Origin: Nocardia carnea
Lineage (GTDB): Bacteria > Actinomycetota > Actinomycetes > Mycobacteriales > Mycobacteriaceae
Length of the DNA: 50,804 nt
Direction of reading: 5' to 3'
NCBI RefSeq assembly: GCF_029869215.1
Contig: NZ_JARWPM010000348.1
Location: forward strand, 1 to 50,804
This document shows, piece after piece, positions 36,321 through 44,735 of the stretch (its first letter is position 1; each line of letters opens with the position of its first letter). Under the pieces are notes generated by a model. That model did no database searches, had not been told where the DNA came from, and saw nothing but the letters and a program-made list of their open reading frames with translations. The position numbers and the translations under genes are program-made.

Positions 36321-37144
36321 ACCTATATTCGGCCTGACCCGCGCCGAAATCCCCCAGTGACTCCATTCGAGACGTCGAGCCGGCCCCCAGCCTTATCGGT
36401 AGAAATGATGTGACCGATCACTATATCGAGGACAATGCGGAAACCATCCCGGTCCGAACTCGAGCGATGATCAGAATCGAATCGACCTATAGGACTATCA
36501 AAGAGCGCGAAAACTTCTGATTGAGGATCGATTCCGCTACTTCCCCACGCCCGAACCATGCTTCGTAAACCAGCCGGGAAAAGAAGGTGATAAAAGCCGG
36601 CCTCGAATCCACTACTCGCCAAGAAATTCGAAGTCTGTTCGCCTTCTGAAACCACTGCCCTCCCCAGAAGGCGCCCGATATACCAATGGTCGCGGAGACA
36701 CCCCCTTTGCGCTCGCTGGTCAACCGCTCCGCGTTCGGCCGCCGGCGCTTTCTGCGTCGGCCCCCCGGCGGTCGCACGCCCGGGCACAGATCCGACACCC
36801 GATCGAATGGGGTCGCCACGGTTCATCCCAGCGAAGTGCATCACTTCGGCAACATCAAAGGACTTCAAATTCTCGCCGGCGGGCCTGCACTCCAGGCCTT
36901 CCGCTTCTAGCCTGCACCTCATGGCAATTGCATTGCCTGCCCGGGCGGAAGCGCCCTTCGCCGCGGCAGGTGGTCGAATCAGGAACACGGCCTCCGAGTT
37001 TGCTCTGCGAATGCCGTTGCGCACCTGCCACCTTCGATCTCCGAACAGGCTTCGATCCACCAATGGATTCGGATGGCGTCGGATGCGCCGAGCCGGCCAG
37101 CCGCGGCAATTACAGCAGTAACAAGCAGCATAGGACGTAATCTC
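36321..37144. other. Non-coding or degenerate stretch inside the island
   Basis: About 820 bp of clearly lower GC than the flanking genes, without an ORF of convincing codon use on either strand. It may be further debris of the same event that left the A-module fragment. It also holds the promoter region of the following P450. Short ORFs are present but have no ribosome-binding sites or recognisable motifs. Confidence 0.6.
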
Positions 37145-38410
37145 ATGTCATACAGCGTGCCGTTCACCGAGCGCGGGGCGTATGAGCCCGCGATACTCGC
37201 CGATTACTACGACAGCCTGCATTCCTCTCAGATCTCGACTTTCCTGGACCGGAAGACCCGGCTGCACGCAGTGTGGCGCTACGATGATGTCGAGAAAATT
37301 CTCAACGGTTCCGATCCGGCCACATCCAGCCGGAACACCCTGGACCCCCTCACGCCGTTTCCGAAATTCGCGACGCACCTGAAAGCGATTCCGCACATCG
37401 CTCACCTCGCCGGGGTGCCGAAGTCCATCAACAACGCTACCAAGGCCACCCACAGTACGGTGATGAAGGCGATGTTCGCCCGTCCGCGCGGACTTTCGCT
37501 GCGGGCGGACACGACGCATGCGAACTACGGCGCGATGATCACCCGGCGGGCCGAGTCCGCGGCCCACGCCCTGGCGGCCGCCGCTCGAACCGGCGAACCG
37601 GTCGATTTCGAGGCGACTGTCGCCAGACCGTTGGCAGCGGGTTCGATCAGCGAGCTGCTCGGGTTCTCCGCGGAAGAAGAGCCCCAGATCAAGGCCTGGA
37701 GCGACGCCCATGTCGCGCTGCTGGCCCGCATCATCGGACGTCGCGACCGCGTCGCCAATATAGGTGGGCTGGCCGATCTTTCCCGTGGCTGCCGACGGCT
37801 CGTGGCCGCGCGCGCGAAAGAACCGGCCCAGGATCTCGCCAGCCATCTACTGGCCCAGGGCCTGGCCCCCAAACTCGCCGCATCGGCCCTGATGACCGTC
37901 ATGGTCGCCGGCTATTCGTCGAGCTTCGGCGGACTGCTCAACAGCACCCGGTACCTACTGTCCGACAAGGGACGTGAGCACTGGGATATGTTACGCAAAC
38001 CCGAACGGGTGCGAGGACTGGTAGAAGATATCCTCCGCACCGAAACCGGAGTTGTCGCTTGGCGACGCTACGCCGAACAGGACGTTTCCCTCGGCGACGG
38101 TTCGGTGATCCCGAAGGGCAGTTCGATCTTCGTCATGATCGGTGCGGCCAACCGGGATCCGGGAAAGTTCACAAACCCGCATACTGTGCTGCCCGAACGC
38201 CGAGAAGTCGACGACGTCAAGCCGATCACATTCAGCGCCGGACCACACCAGTGCGCAGGACGCGAATTCGCAAGGCTCGCGGTCGCCACAGCGCTGACGA
38301 CGCTGCGCGACCGGTTCCCCGATATGCGCCTGGCGCTGCCGGACCAAGGCATCGACTACGCCCCCGACTACATGCTGCGCACCCCCCAATCCCTGCCAGT
38401 TGTAGTCTGA
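37145..38410 (+). CDS. Cytochrome P450 (soluble bacterial type) with altered I-helix and K-helix residues
   Basis: A 421-residue protein starting at ATG 37145, with AGGA about 10 nt upstream. The heme loop is FSAGPHQCAG (363-372, Cys 370), the normal bacterial form. The I-helix reads AGYSSSFG (255-262), with Ser in place of both members of the usual acid-alcohol pair. The K-helix reads VEDILR, giving D-x-x-R instead of E-x-x-R at 295-298, a conservative but uncommon change. It is separated from the Rieske/P450/SRPBCC operon by about 1 kb of debris and probably has its own promoter. The substrate is unknown; redox partners are not nearby. Confidence 0.92.
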   Translation: MSYSVPFTERGAYEPAILADYYDSLHSSQISTFLDRKTRLHAVWRYDDVEKILNGSDPATSSRNTLDPLTPFPKFATHLKAIPHIAHLAGVPKSINNATKATHSTVMKAMFARPRGLSLRADTTHANYGAMITRRAESAAHALAAAARTGEPVDFEATVARPLAAGSISELLGFSAEEEPQIKAWSDAHVALLARIIGRRDRVANIGGLADLSRGCRRLVAARAKEPAQDLASHLLAQGLAPKLAASALMTVMVAGYSSSFGGLLNSTRYLLSDKGREHWDMLRKPERVRGLVEDILRTETGVVAWRRYAEQDVSLGDGSVIPKGSSIFVMIGAANRDPGKFTNPHTVLPERREVDDVKPITFSAGPHQCAGREFARLAVATALTTLRDRFPDMRLALPDQGIDYAPDYMLRTPQSLPVVV

Positions 38411-38600
38411 CTCTTCCGTGGCCCGGCCTGCCCATATCGATCGATCGCCGAGCCGGGCCATGAGCACAGGGGATCGAGTCCGCCGCCACGGCTGACGGTC
38501 GAGTGCCGCGCTCAACGGAATCCAAAATATCCACGCGTTCCCGGATATCACCCCCGCCTCAACCATATACCGGTGTATTGTCCCTTTCGACGCCGGAAAG
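38411..38600. other. Spacer between P450 and right repeat
   Basis: About 190 bp with no gene that I can support. It lies between the P450 stop and the start of the right repeat copy. I see no strong hairpin here; the likely transcription stop for the P450 is the hairpin inside the repeat. Confidence 0.4.
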
Positions 38601-38959
38601 GAGGTGAGGACTATCCGGGCTTCGGATTTCGATGCATGTCCCGGAGTTCGAAGCACATTGCCGACCACATGATTCCCGGAACCACTGCCCTGTTCCGGGG
38701 TGAAGGCCTTTACACACTGGACAACCAGGCCCGGCCTACTGTACGGCCGGACCTGGTTGTTGTTTCCTATTCGAACGTCGTTCCCTTGTCACCGCACCGG
38801 TTACCGAGGGCTATGCCTGCGGCCCGAATCCTGTCGCCACTATTCCCAGCCGCGGTCGGCCACCGTGGAGCCGGATCCGGTCTCCTCGGCTCTCGAAATA
38901 TCTACGACCTCGTCGAACTCCATCAAGATGTCTTCTTCATCCGGACGCGCCGAAACCAG
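38601..38959. repeat. Direct repeat, right copy (YbaB 3' end plus trailer)
   Basis: This is the intact counterpart of 29941-30291. It covers about 120 bp of the C-terminal coding region of the YbaB-like gene and about 240 bp of trailer. Together the two copies flank about 8.3 kb. The trailer carries two hairpins: an 8-bp stem at 38675-38699, conserved in both copies, and a 15-bp stem at 38722-38759. Confidence 0.9.
38722..38759. terminator. Hairpin terminator, probably bidirectional
   Basis: The sequence has a 15-bp stem with one mismatch (CAACCAGGCCCGGCC against GGCCGGACCTGGTTG) and an 8-nt loop. On the plus strand it is followed by a T-rich run (TTGTTTCCTATT), which fits termination of the P450 transcript. 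From the other side it lies about 80 bp past the YbaB-like stop. Confidence 0.65.
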
Positions 38960-39424
38960 AGATTCGGTTCGCGGAATCGACATCTCCTGCATTTCTTCCC
39001 CGGCAATCCGCTCGGCCGTCACTTCCTCGGCGGCCGCCGACAGCTGCGACTCGATTTCGGGGTAGCTCTCGAAGAGCTCCGAGAGTGTCGGCATCCGGTT
39101 CCGGCTCTCGTTCATCGGTTCGAACAATTCACCGCTCAGTTTCGTCACCTCCGCCGCCGCTTGGCGGGTGGTGGCCAGAACTGCCTCGGCGATCTCGGCA
39201 GGAGTCAGTTTTCCGATATCATCGGACAGTTCGAGACCGATCAGCTGCCCGGAAGCGTCCACCGTCGCGGTGACCCGCATGTCCGGCGTCGCCGCACTCA
39301 CGGTCAGCGCAGCCCGTTGTTTCTCGATCTCCGCGAGCAGCCGCAGCTGCTCCTGCAGACTGCTGGTAATCGCCTCCATCCCGGCCCCACCCTCAGTGAT
39401 ACGCCCTTTCCACATCTGACCCAT
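38840..39424 (-). CDS. YbaB/EbfC-like protein of a T7SS operon
   Basis: A 194-residue protein. The core (about residues 17-95) has an N-terminal coiled helix, then MRVTATVDASGQLIGLELSD and a second helix with AEAVLATTRQAAAEV, the pattern of YbaB/EbfC nucleoid-associated proteins. An acidic tail rich in Glu and Asp (about 95-194) extends well beyond the usual length of about 105. The start at 39424 lies 9 nt after the EspG stop; an internal ATG at 39379 with GAGGG upstream is possible. YbaB-like proteins are frequent in actinobacterial EspG/PPE operons, where their role is unclear. The 3' end is duplicated as a pseudogene fragment at 30.2 kb. Confidence 0.8.
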   Translation of the reverse strand: MGQMWKGRITEGGAGMEAITSSLQEQLRLLAEIEKQRAALTVSAATPDMRVTATVDASGQLIGLELSDDIGKLTPAEIAEAVLATTRQAAAEVTKLSGELFEPMNESRNRMPTLSELFESYPEIESQLSAAAEEVTAERIAGEEMQEMSIPRTESLVSARPDEEDILMEFDEVVDISRAEETGSGSTVADRGWE

Positions 39425-39433
39425 CTACTTATC

Positions 39434-40228
39434 TCAGTTCGGCGCCACTCCGCGCCGCTGCTCTGTTATCGCCGCGATCACCTCGGCGGTAAGGGTATTG
39501 ATCCGATCGGAAATCTTGCTTGTGTCCACTCCCACGGCATAATGCTGTCGACCAGGAATTACCAGATAGCGACCGTCATCAACCAGATCGTACAGCCAGA
39601 ATCCCCTCCGCGCACGATACTTTGGTCCCAACGGAGACAGCCCTTGCCTGACCTCCACAGCACCTGTCAGTTCTTTCGGTTTTCGGATGAATTCCACACC
39701 GGCCGCTGTCTGCGGATCGTCCGGAAGCTCGCGAACCAGTGACTCACCAGGATTCGCCTCTAAAGATTTCCCGCCCGGGATCGGGAGTGAGTCGAAGCGG
39801 CCGGGTTCCCTGTCCGGTAATCGGGCCGCAATCAGTTCCGCCAACGCAAGATGTCCACATTCGGTGATGGTGAAACCACCACTGTGCTGGACGCTTTCAC
39901 CCGGCAACTGCTGCAGTAGATAGGTGCGTGGGCCGCGACGAACCGCGTGCAGCCGGATATGCGTCGCGGGGTCATTTCCAGCGCGGGGATCCCAGGCATG
40001 CAGAACGACCTGCAGGTCCGGTCTGGCCACAATGTCGAGAACGTCGCCCAATCCGTATTTGTCAACGGACTGCAGGTGAGAACGGGCATCTCGTTCTTCA
40101 CGTTCCCATTCCGAGAAAGACCGCGCGTCCGAGAGATAGGTGAACGGTGCCGGAAGCGAGACCTCCCGCAAATCCTCCCACAGCACGCTGAATTCCAGCC
40201 CTGTCAGGGTCCAACTGCGACCCATCAT
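39434..40228 (-). CDS. ESX secretion-associated protein EspG (chaperone)
   Basis: A 264-residue protein starting MMGRSWTLTGLEFSVLWEDL, the usual EspG opening. It has the family's central GRFDSLPIPGG-like loop region and a C-terminal segment with YLVIPGRQHYAVGVDTSKISDRI. EspG binds the tip of PPE proteins in the cytosol and keeps PE-PPE pairs soluble for T7SS export. The ATG overlaps the stop of the upstream PE/PPE-like gene (ATGA), so this chaperone is very probably specific for that protein. Confidence 0.88.
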   Translation of the reverse strand: MMGRSWTLTGLEFSVLWEDLREVSLPAPFTYLSDARSFSEWEREERDARSHLQSVDKYGLGDVLDIVARPDLQVVLHAWDPRAGNDPATHIRLHAVRRGPRTYLLQQLPGESVQHSGGFTITECGHLALAELIAARLPDREPGRFDSLPIPGGKSLEANPGESLVRELPDDPQTAAGVEFIRKPKELTGAVEVRQGLSPLGPKYRARRGFWLYDLVDDGRYLVIPGRQHYAVGVDTSKISDRINTLTAEVIAAITEQRRGVAPN

Positions 40229-42231
40229 GTGCCTTGCGAGCGGCGAACGATGACCGGCTGATCAGTTCGCCTCGGCTGCGGATGTGGCGCTGGTGTCGGC
40301 TGGTGCGGACTCGGCTGGTGAGGTTGCACCGGAGGCACCGGAGGCACCGGCCGAGCTCCGGTCTCCCCGACAACGGAGCGGGTCATGTCAAGCGGATCTC
40401 CGAGCACTTCATCCAGGTTCTGTGCATTGTCGAGGTATTTCGCCCGCTCGTGCTTGTCTTCACCTTGACCACGGCCGCCCGCCGGAGCGCCACCACCGCC
40501 CATCGGCGCACCCCCCATCGGGGCGCCACTATTCATCGGGGAGTTCGCCGCCAGCGTTGGCGCTGGTGTTCCGATCCCCGGTAGGGACGCGCGGGGGAAC
40601 AGTTTCGCCGGGTCCAGACCAGGCCTGGCTGATCCAGAGGCGGTGGCATTCCCACCTGGCCCGGAACCACCGCCGAGCCCAGCCCCCAGACCTGACAGAC
40701 CAGGCGGCGCAGCGGAAAGATCCCCGAGCGGCGGTAGTCCGCCAGCGGGCAATTCAGCCTGCGACTCGAGCCCGGTCATGTCTTTGACCGCACCCAACGC
40801 ATCCTGGACGGCCTGCTGGGCCATACCCATGGCTTGCTGGAGGCCCTGCGCCATTTGCTGCGCTTGCTGCTCGGCCGCGGCCTCTCTTTCGGCCTCCATA
40901 GCCTCGAGCGCATAGGATTCCGTCGACTGCAACGAGGTACGGCTCGATGGGTCATCTTGCGTCGGCCAGCCGGCATCCCCTCCGGGAAACCCGTTCCCCG
41001 CGGGAAATTCGGGGGTCTCGCCCCCACCTCCACCCCCGTCGTCGGTGTCGTCATTCCCGAACGGGTCTCCAGGCGGGGGAATCTCGCTGCCCCCCTGATA
41101 TGCAGGCAATTTCGGAAACACGGCAACCGTCTCGCGAAATCCGGTGGCGTAGGTTTGATTATATCTGTCCTGAAAGTTGCGCGTGGGGTCGTCGATGATC
41201 ACGATGGGATGGTCTCCGCTACTGTCCGTCCTCCAAGTGAAGTCGTCGGGTATCGTGCTCGGGTCCATATATGCGTACCCGTATGTGTCCAGTTGGGCAC
41301 CCGTCGGATCGTAGTACGCCGACCAGGTACCCGCCAGATTCACCGGGTGATCCGGCATCGCCTCTGCGGTCAGTTCGAGCCATATCGACGCGTAGCGGAA
41401 TGCGTCACCAACTCGCCATATTGCTTCACGAAGGGCATCGAGCTGAGTCACATAGTTGTCCACCGCGAGTACAGCTCCCGCTGCCCCGTCACCGTGCCAT
41501 GCGTCGCGGGTGCGGGACGTGAGATCATTCTTGAATTCGAAGGAACGGTCTCGAATCGTATCTCCCCACCGATACCATTTGGTCCCCTTCGATTCGTAGA
41601 GCCCCGCAAGACCGAATGTCTTGATGTATTCCCCCAAGCTGTACAGCTGCTCATAGGTCAGGGTCCGAGGAGGGTCCGGCTCGATACCACTGACAGACGT
41701 ATCAATGAGTTCCATTGCTTCGAGCCGCTCCATCAGAAATTTCTTCGAGTGGATTTCCCCGGAGTGCTCGGTCAAAGTGACACCGGAACCCGTAGTCGAA
41801 GGCACGATGTCTTCCAGGAACCCGTCGGACGACAGGCCGTCAGCCTCCAAGTATGCCTTCCCGGCGGCGGTGAATGTCTCCAGCATGCCGTCGAGCGCCC
41901 CGAGATGTGTTCCGTCCTTGTCCGCGGTTCCGAGAATCTCGCTGAGAGCGGTGCCGAGTCCTGTGAGCCGGTAGTCGAGCGCCTCGAGCGAACTCAGTGG
42001 CGCAATGGTGGTCAGGCTCCCAGCACCTTCCATCAAGCCGTCAGCTTGCAGTGCTGCCAACGCACTCATGAGTTCGGCGCACATCGTGGCACAGGCTTCC
42101 GCTGTGCCATCGTCTATCTTCAGTCCATCCGGCGTTTCCGCCAACTCGACCAGCGAGGTCCACGAGGGCACCGTCGTCTCGTCGGTCACAGCAGCGGGGT
42201 CCTCGACTTCACCCTCTGCAAGAGTCGTCAT
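40225..42231 (-). CDS. PE/PPE-like T7SS substrate (fused helical domains, Gly/Pro-rich C-terminus)
   Basis: A 668-residue protein. Residues 40-135 form an EspC/PE-like helical hairpin ending in YLEAD (127-131), the Y-x-x-x-D secretion signal. Residues 195-310 form a second helical domain with W-H-G (245-247) in the turn, as in PPE/WXG100 domains. A loop region (about 310-400), then a Gly/Pro/Gln-rich, low-complexity region (about 400-600), follows. A conserved tail (KHERAKYLDNAQNLDEVLGDPLDMTRS) and a Pro/His-rich end complete the protein. It looks like a PE and PPE pair fused in one chain. EspG follows directly with an overlapping start. It is likely a secreted or surface protein that supports effector export. 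Confidence 0.78.
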   Translation of the reverse strand: MTTLAEGEVEDPAAVTDETTVPSWTSLVELAETPDGLKIDDGTAEACATMCAELMSALAALQADGLMEGAGSLTTIAPLSSLEALDYRLTGLGTALSEILGTADKDGTHLGALDGMLETFTAAGKAYLEADGLSSDGFLEDIVPSTTGSGVTLTEHSGEIHSKKFLMERLEAMELIDTSVSGIEPDPPRTLTYEQLYSLGEYIKTFGLAGLYESKGTKWYRWGDTIRDRSFEFKNDLTSRTRDAWHGDGAAGAVLAVDNYVTQLDALREAIWRVGDAFRYASIWLELTAEAMPDHPVNLAGTWSAYYDPTGAQLDTYGYAYMDPSTIPDDFTWRTDSSGDHPIVIIDDPTRNFQDRYNQTYATGFRETVAVFPKLPAYQGGSEIPPPGDPFGNDDTDDGGGGGGETPEFPAGNGFPGGDAGWPTQDDPSSRTSLQSTESYALEAMEAEREAAAEQQAQQMAQGLQQAMGMAQQAVQDALGAVKDMTGLESQAELPAGGLPPLGDLSAAPPGLSGLGAGLGGGSGPGGNATASGSARPGLDPAKLFPRASLPGIGTPAPTLAANSPMNSGAPMGGAPMGGGGAPAGGRGQGEDKHERAKYLDNAQNLDEVLGDPLDMTRSVVGETGARPVPPVPPVQPHQPSPHQPTPAPHPQPRRTDQPVIVRRSQGT

Positions 42232-42258
42232 ATCGTATGCTCCCCACGGATTCGTGAT

Positions 42259-43908
42259 CTACACCGGACTCCCGGACCGGGTTCGCGCCTGGAACCGTCG
42301 CTCGAACTCGGCAATGAACCGTGCCGGCGGAACAGAGGACGACGAAGGTTCCAGTACCCCGTCGTCGGCGATGTAGAAGATGGCCCGTCCGATTGCCAGC
42401 TCGCCGTCCGGCACCGGGACATAAACCATCCATCCACAGTCGAGGCGGTCGGCGACCAATTCGTCCAGTGGGTATCCGGTAGTGTCCAGGCCGCGCCCGG
42501 TGATGTATTGACGAATCCGCGTCAAAGCGAGTTGTTCCGGCATTTCCGCGCGGTTTTCTGTCATCAGGCCCGCGAGGCGGAACTGGTACAGCGCACCGTC
42601 GATATCGGTACCGGTGCTGCCGAATGCAGACGCGGCGGCTTCCTCGGTGACCGTACCGGCTTCGGCCGCAGCGATCAGCGCCGTGGTCTCGTCCGCATCC
42701 ACCGTGCGCGGCCGCGTGACAACCCGGGAGACGATGTCGCGCACAGAATCAGTGGTCCACACTCCGGGCATCGCCGCGGCGCACTGCGCGGCGGCCGGCG
42801 ATTCACCGCGATACCAGCGACCCGCCTCCCACCAATAGCAAAAGGACAGCAGGCCGGAGGTCGCCCGCGGGTTCAGGACCGGGTCGGCGACCCATTCGGG
42901 CGCTCCCGCGAAAAGCCTCGGCATTTCGCCGGTGCCGTTGTACGCGTCGTCGAGGGTCGCGGCATTCCATACACCGCCGGAGAGCACTGCGCGGTCGCCG
43001 GGCAGCAACGCCAGGGTCGACCCGCTGCGCCGGGCGCTTTCGAACCACCCCAGGGAGGGCAGAATCCTGGGACCCCACTCCGAACCCGCGGCCACGAACG
43101 CGGCGGCAAGGGTCGTCCAGCGTGCCCAGAGAATCGGTAGCGGCGGGAATTCGTTCTCGGCCAGCTCCGACCACACCGATCCGGCACGGTCGGCGCGTGC
43201 CGTGGCGGCGGCGCGTTGCGGGCTGCGGGTCTGCCGGCCCGCATGCCCGATATATGCGGCCAGCCAGATCGGCAGCCGCTCCCGCGGATAGGTCTCGATA
43301 TCGGCGCGGTAGGCGGCGGGACCGAAGAGCTGGCCTTCGGGGAACGGGTCCTCACCGTAGTCGTAGTCGACCTCGATCACGCGGTCGGGCGTGACATGCA
43401 GCAGTAGCCGCCACCACGGCCCTCGCTCGTCTTCGGCCGAGACCACCCGGTATTCGCGGGCGAGCGCGACCGTCGGATCCGGTGCCGCGACGACGGTGTC
43501 GACACCACCCGAGGTGAATACCACCTGGGCGTGGTGCTCCGACACTGTTACGGCGAACTCCCCGTACAGCCGGTCCCACGAATCAGGGGCCGCTGCGATC
43601 AACGCATCGACGATCCGCTCGACGTGGTCCCGGGTATCCGCTTTGCCGGAGTCCGGTATGCGAGTGTTATCGGCCGTCGCCGTGTCGGTACCGGTGGACG
43701 TGTCGGATTCTCCCGCCTCGGCCGGAAGTTCGGATTCGCCTCGCGATTCCGACCTCGAATCCCGGTCGGGCCCCCCGGCGTCAGGAGAATCGGGCTCCCC
43801 GGCTACCGGAGCAGATTCAGCGGCATCTGCTGCTTCCGTGGCGGCGTGCAGGGTGAAAGCTACATCCGGAGAGTTCGCCGTATCGTCGCCACTGCCCTGT
43901 CCCGCCAT
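42259..43908 (-). CDS. Immunity-like protein (YezG-like domain plus second C-terminal domain)
   Basis: A 549-residue protein from the ATG at 43908; a GTG 66 nt upstream is an alternative. After a disordered acidic N-terminus (1-80), residues about 85-230 read like the YezG/Imm family: ALIAAAPDSWDRLYGEF, a WWRLLL strand and IEVDYDYGEDPF. Residues about 400-549 form a second alpha/beta domain ending ELAIGRAIFYIADDGVLEPSS, like Imm35/YrhB-type immunity folds, preceded by a helix with repeated Glu/Ala. It heads the YbaB-EspG-PPE operon, 27 nt before the next gene. A role as cognate immunity to a T7SS toxin is inferred from the YezG resemblance and location. Confidence 0.6.
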   Translation of the reverse strand: MAGQGSGDDTANSPDVAFTLHAATEAADAAESAPVAGEPDSPDAGGPDRDSRSESRGESELPAEAGESDTSTGTDTATADNTRIPDSGKADTRDHVERIVDALIAAAPDSWDRLYGEFAVTVSEHHAQVVFTSGGVDTVVAAPDPTVALAREYRVVSAEDERGPWWRLLLHVTPDRVIEVDYDYGEDPFPEGQLFGPAAYRADIETYPRERLPIWLAAYIGHAGRQTRSPQRAAATARADRAGSVWSELAENEFPPLPILWARWTTLAAAFVAAGSEWGPRILPSLGWFESARRSGSTLALLPGDRAVLSGGVWNAATLDDAYNGTGEMPRLFAGAPEWVADPVLNPRATSGLLSFCYWWEAGRWYRGESPAAAQCAAAMPGVWTTDSVRDIVSRVVTRPRTVDADETTALIAAAEAGTVTEEAAASAFGSTGTDIDGALYQFRLAGLMTENRAEMPEQLALTRIRQYITGRGLDTTGYPLDELVADRLDCGWMVYVPVPDGELAIGRAIFYIADDGVLEPSSSSVPPARFIAEFERRFQARTRSGSPV

Positions 43909-44417
43909 CCCGTGGGAACCCTTTCGACACTCGCCTCGATCGGAGAGCCGCGCGTGGCCGTGCACCTGGCGCACCGCGGACGAATGCTCCGAGATTTCGA
44001 ATCACAGTCCAGCGGCGGCGCGCGCCGCTGTCAATCGATGCCAATACATTCCACGAATTGCTTACAGTCGCTTGATCTCCGAGCCGCCCAACCGCGCGAA
44101 AAACTCGCCCGCCCTCGGCTCGAGGGCGGCACATACTCGGCGGACGATATCCCCGATATGGCAGTACCGAGATCCCGCGGCCGCTGCACGCCCCGACGCG
44201 ACTTCGATTGCAGGATCGAAGAACCCGAGCGATCGAGCACACAGCAGATTCCCAAATGTTCCCACGGTTGAAAATATCAGAAAACTGTAAATATTCTCGT
44301 ACCGAACGGCCGGTCGATCGGATTTCTTAACTTCGATTTGAGTAGAGATCTCTCCTGAAACCCGGCCACCACAGGTAATTTCGAGTTTCTACCGACAAGA
44401 GAGTTGGGGGTACGAGA
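43909..44417. promoter_or_regulatory. Divergent promoter region between the two T7SS operons
   Basis: About 510 bp with AT-rich patches unusual for the region (44270-44310, including TGTAAATATTCTCG). A palindrome around GAGATCTC (about 44345-44353) and a GGGGG run before the plus-strand ATG are visible. I see no ORF in it. It should hold both promoters; a specific -10/-35 pair cannot be fixed by eye. Confidence 0.55.
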
Positions 44418-44735
44418 ATGTCCGATCTGCAGGCGACGCCAGCAGCTATTCGCAGCTATGGTGATTCCCAAGCGGGCACAGCGGTCGAGGTCGCGACCGT
44501 CGGAGCCACGAATCAGGCGGCGGTCATCGCGGCCGCGGTACCGGTATTCGGTCTGATCGGTCAGGATTTCCTGGCCGCCTTCGCGGTGGCGCAGGCGAAC
44601 AACATGTTGTCGGTGAACGAGATCGCGGCCGTCCATGCCGCCACCGCGGTCGCCGCCCATCGGAGCGCGGCCGCCTACGAGTCCACCGACGGTAGGTCCG
44701 CCGCCGATTTCGGCAAGATTCGCGAGATCAGATGA
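44418..44735 (+). CDS. EspC-like T7SS-secreted protein
   Basis: A 105-residue helical protein (MSDLQATPAAIRSYG...) of the EspC/DUF2580 type: Ala-rich hairpin helices and a C-terminal Y-x-x-x-D signal, YESTD (87-91). The start ATG has GGGGG about 9 nt upstream. It is the first gene of the plus operon and its stop overlaps the next start (ATGA), so co-secretion with the following protein is likely. Confidence 0.85.
   Translation: MSDLQATPAAIRSYGDSQAGTAVEVATVGATNQAAVIAAAVPVFGLIGQDFLAAFAVAQANNMLSVNEIAAVHAATAVAAHRSAAAYESTDGRSAADFGKIREIR

Noticed and set aside
36323..37063. Possible 246-codon minus-strand gene in the island
   Set aside because: Lower GC, no ribosome-binding site, no recognisable motif and codon use unlike the neighbours; more likely debris.
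36807..37140. Short plus-strand ORFs before the P450 at 37145, considered as a second precursor peptide
   Set aside because: No ribosome-binding site, no leader/core pattern, and low-quality sequence features; unlike the well-formed peptide gene at 32.7 kb.
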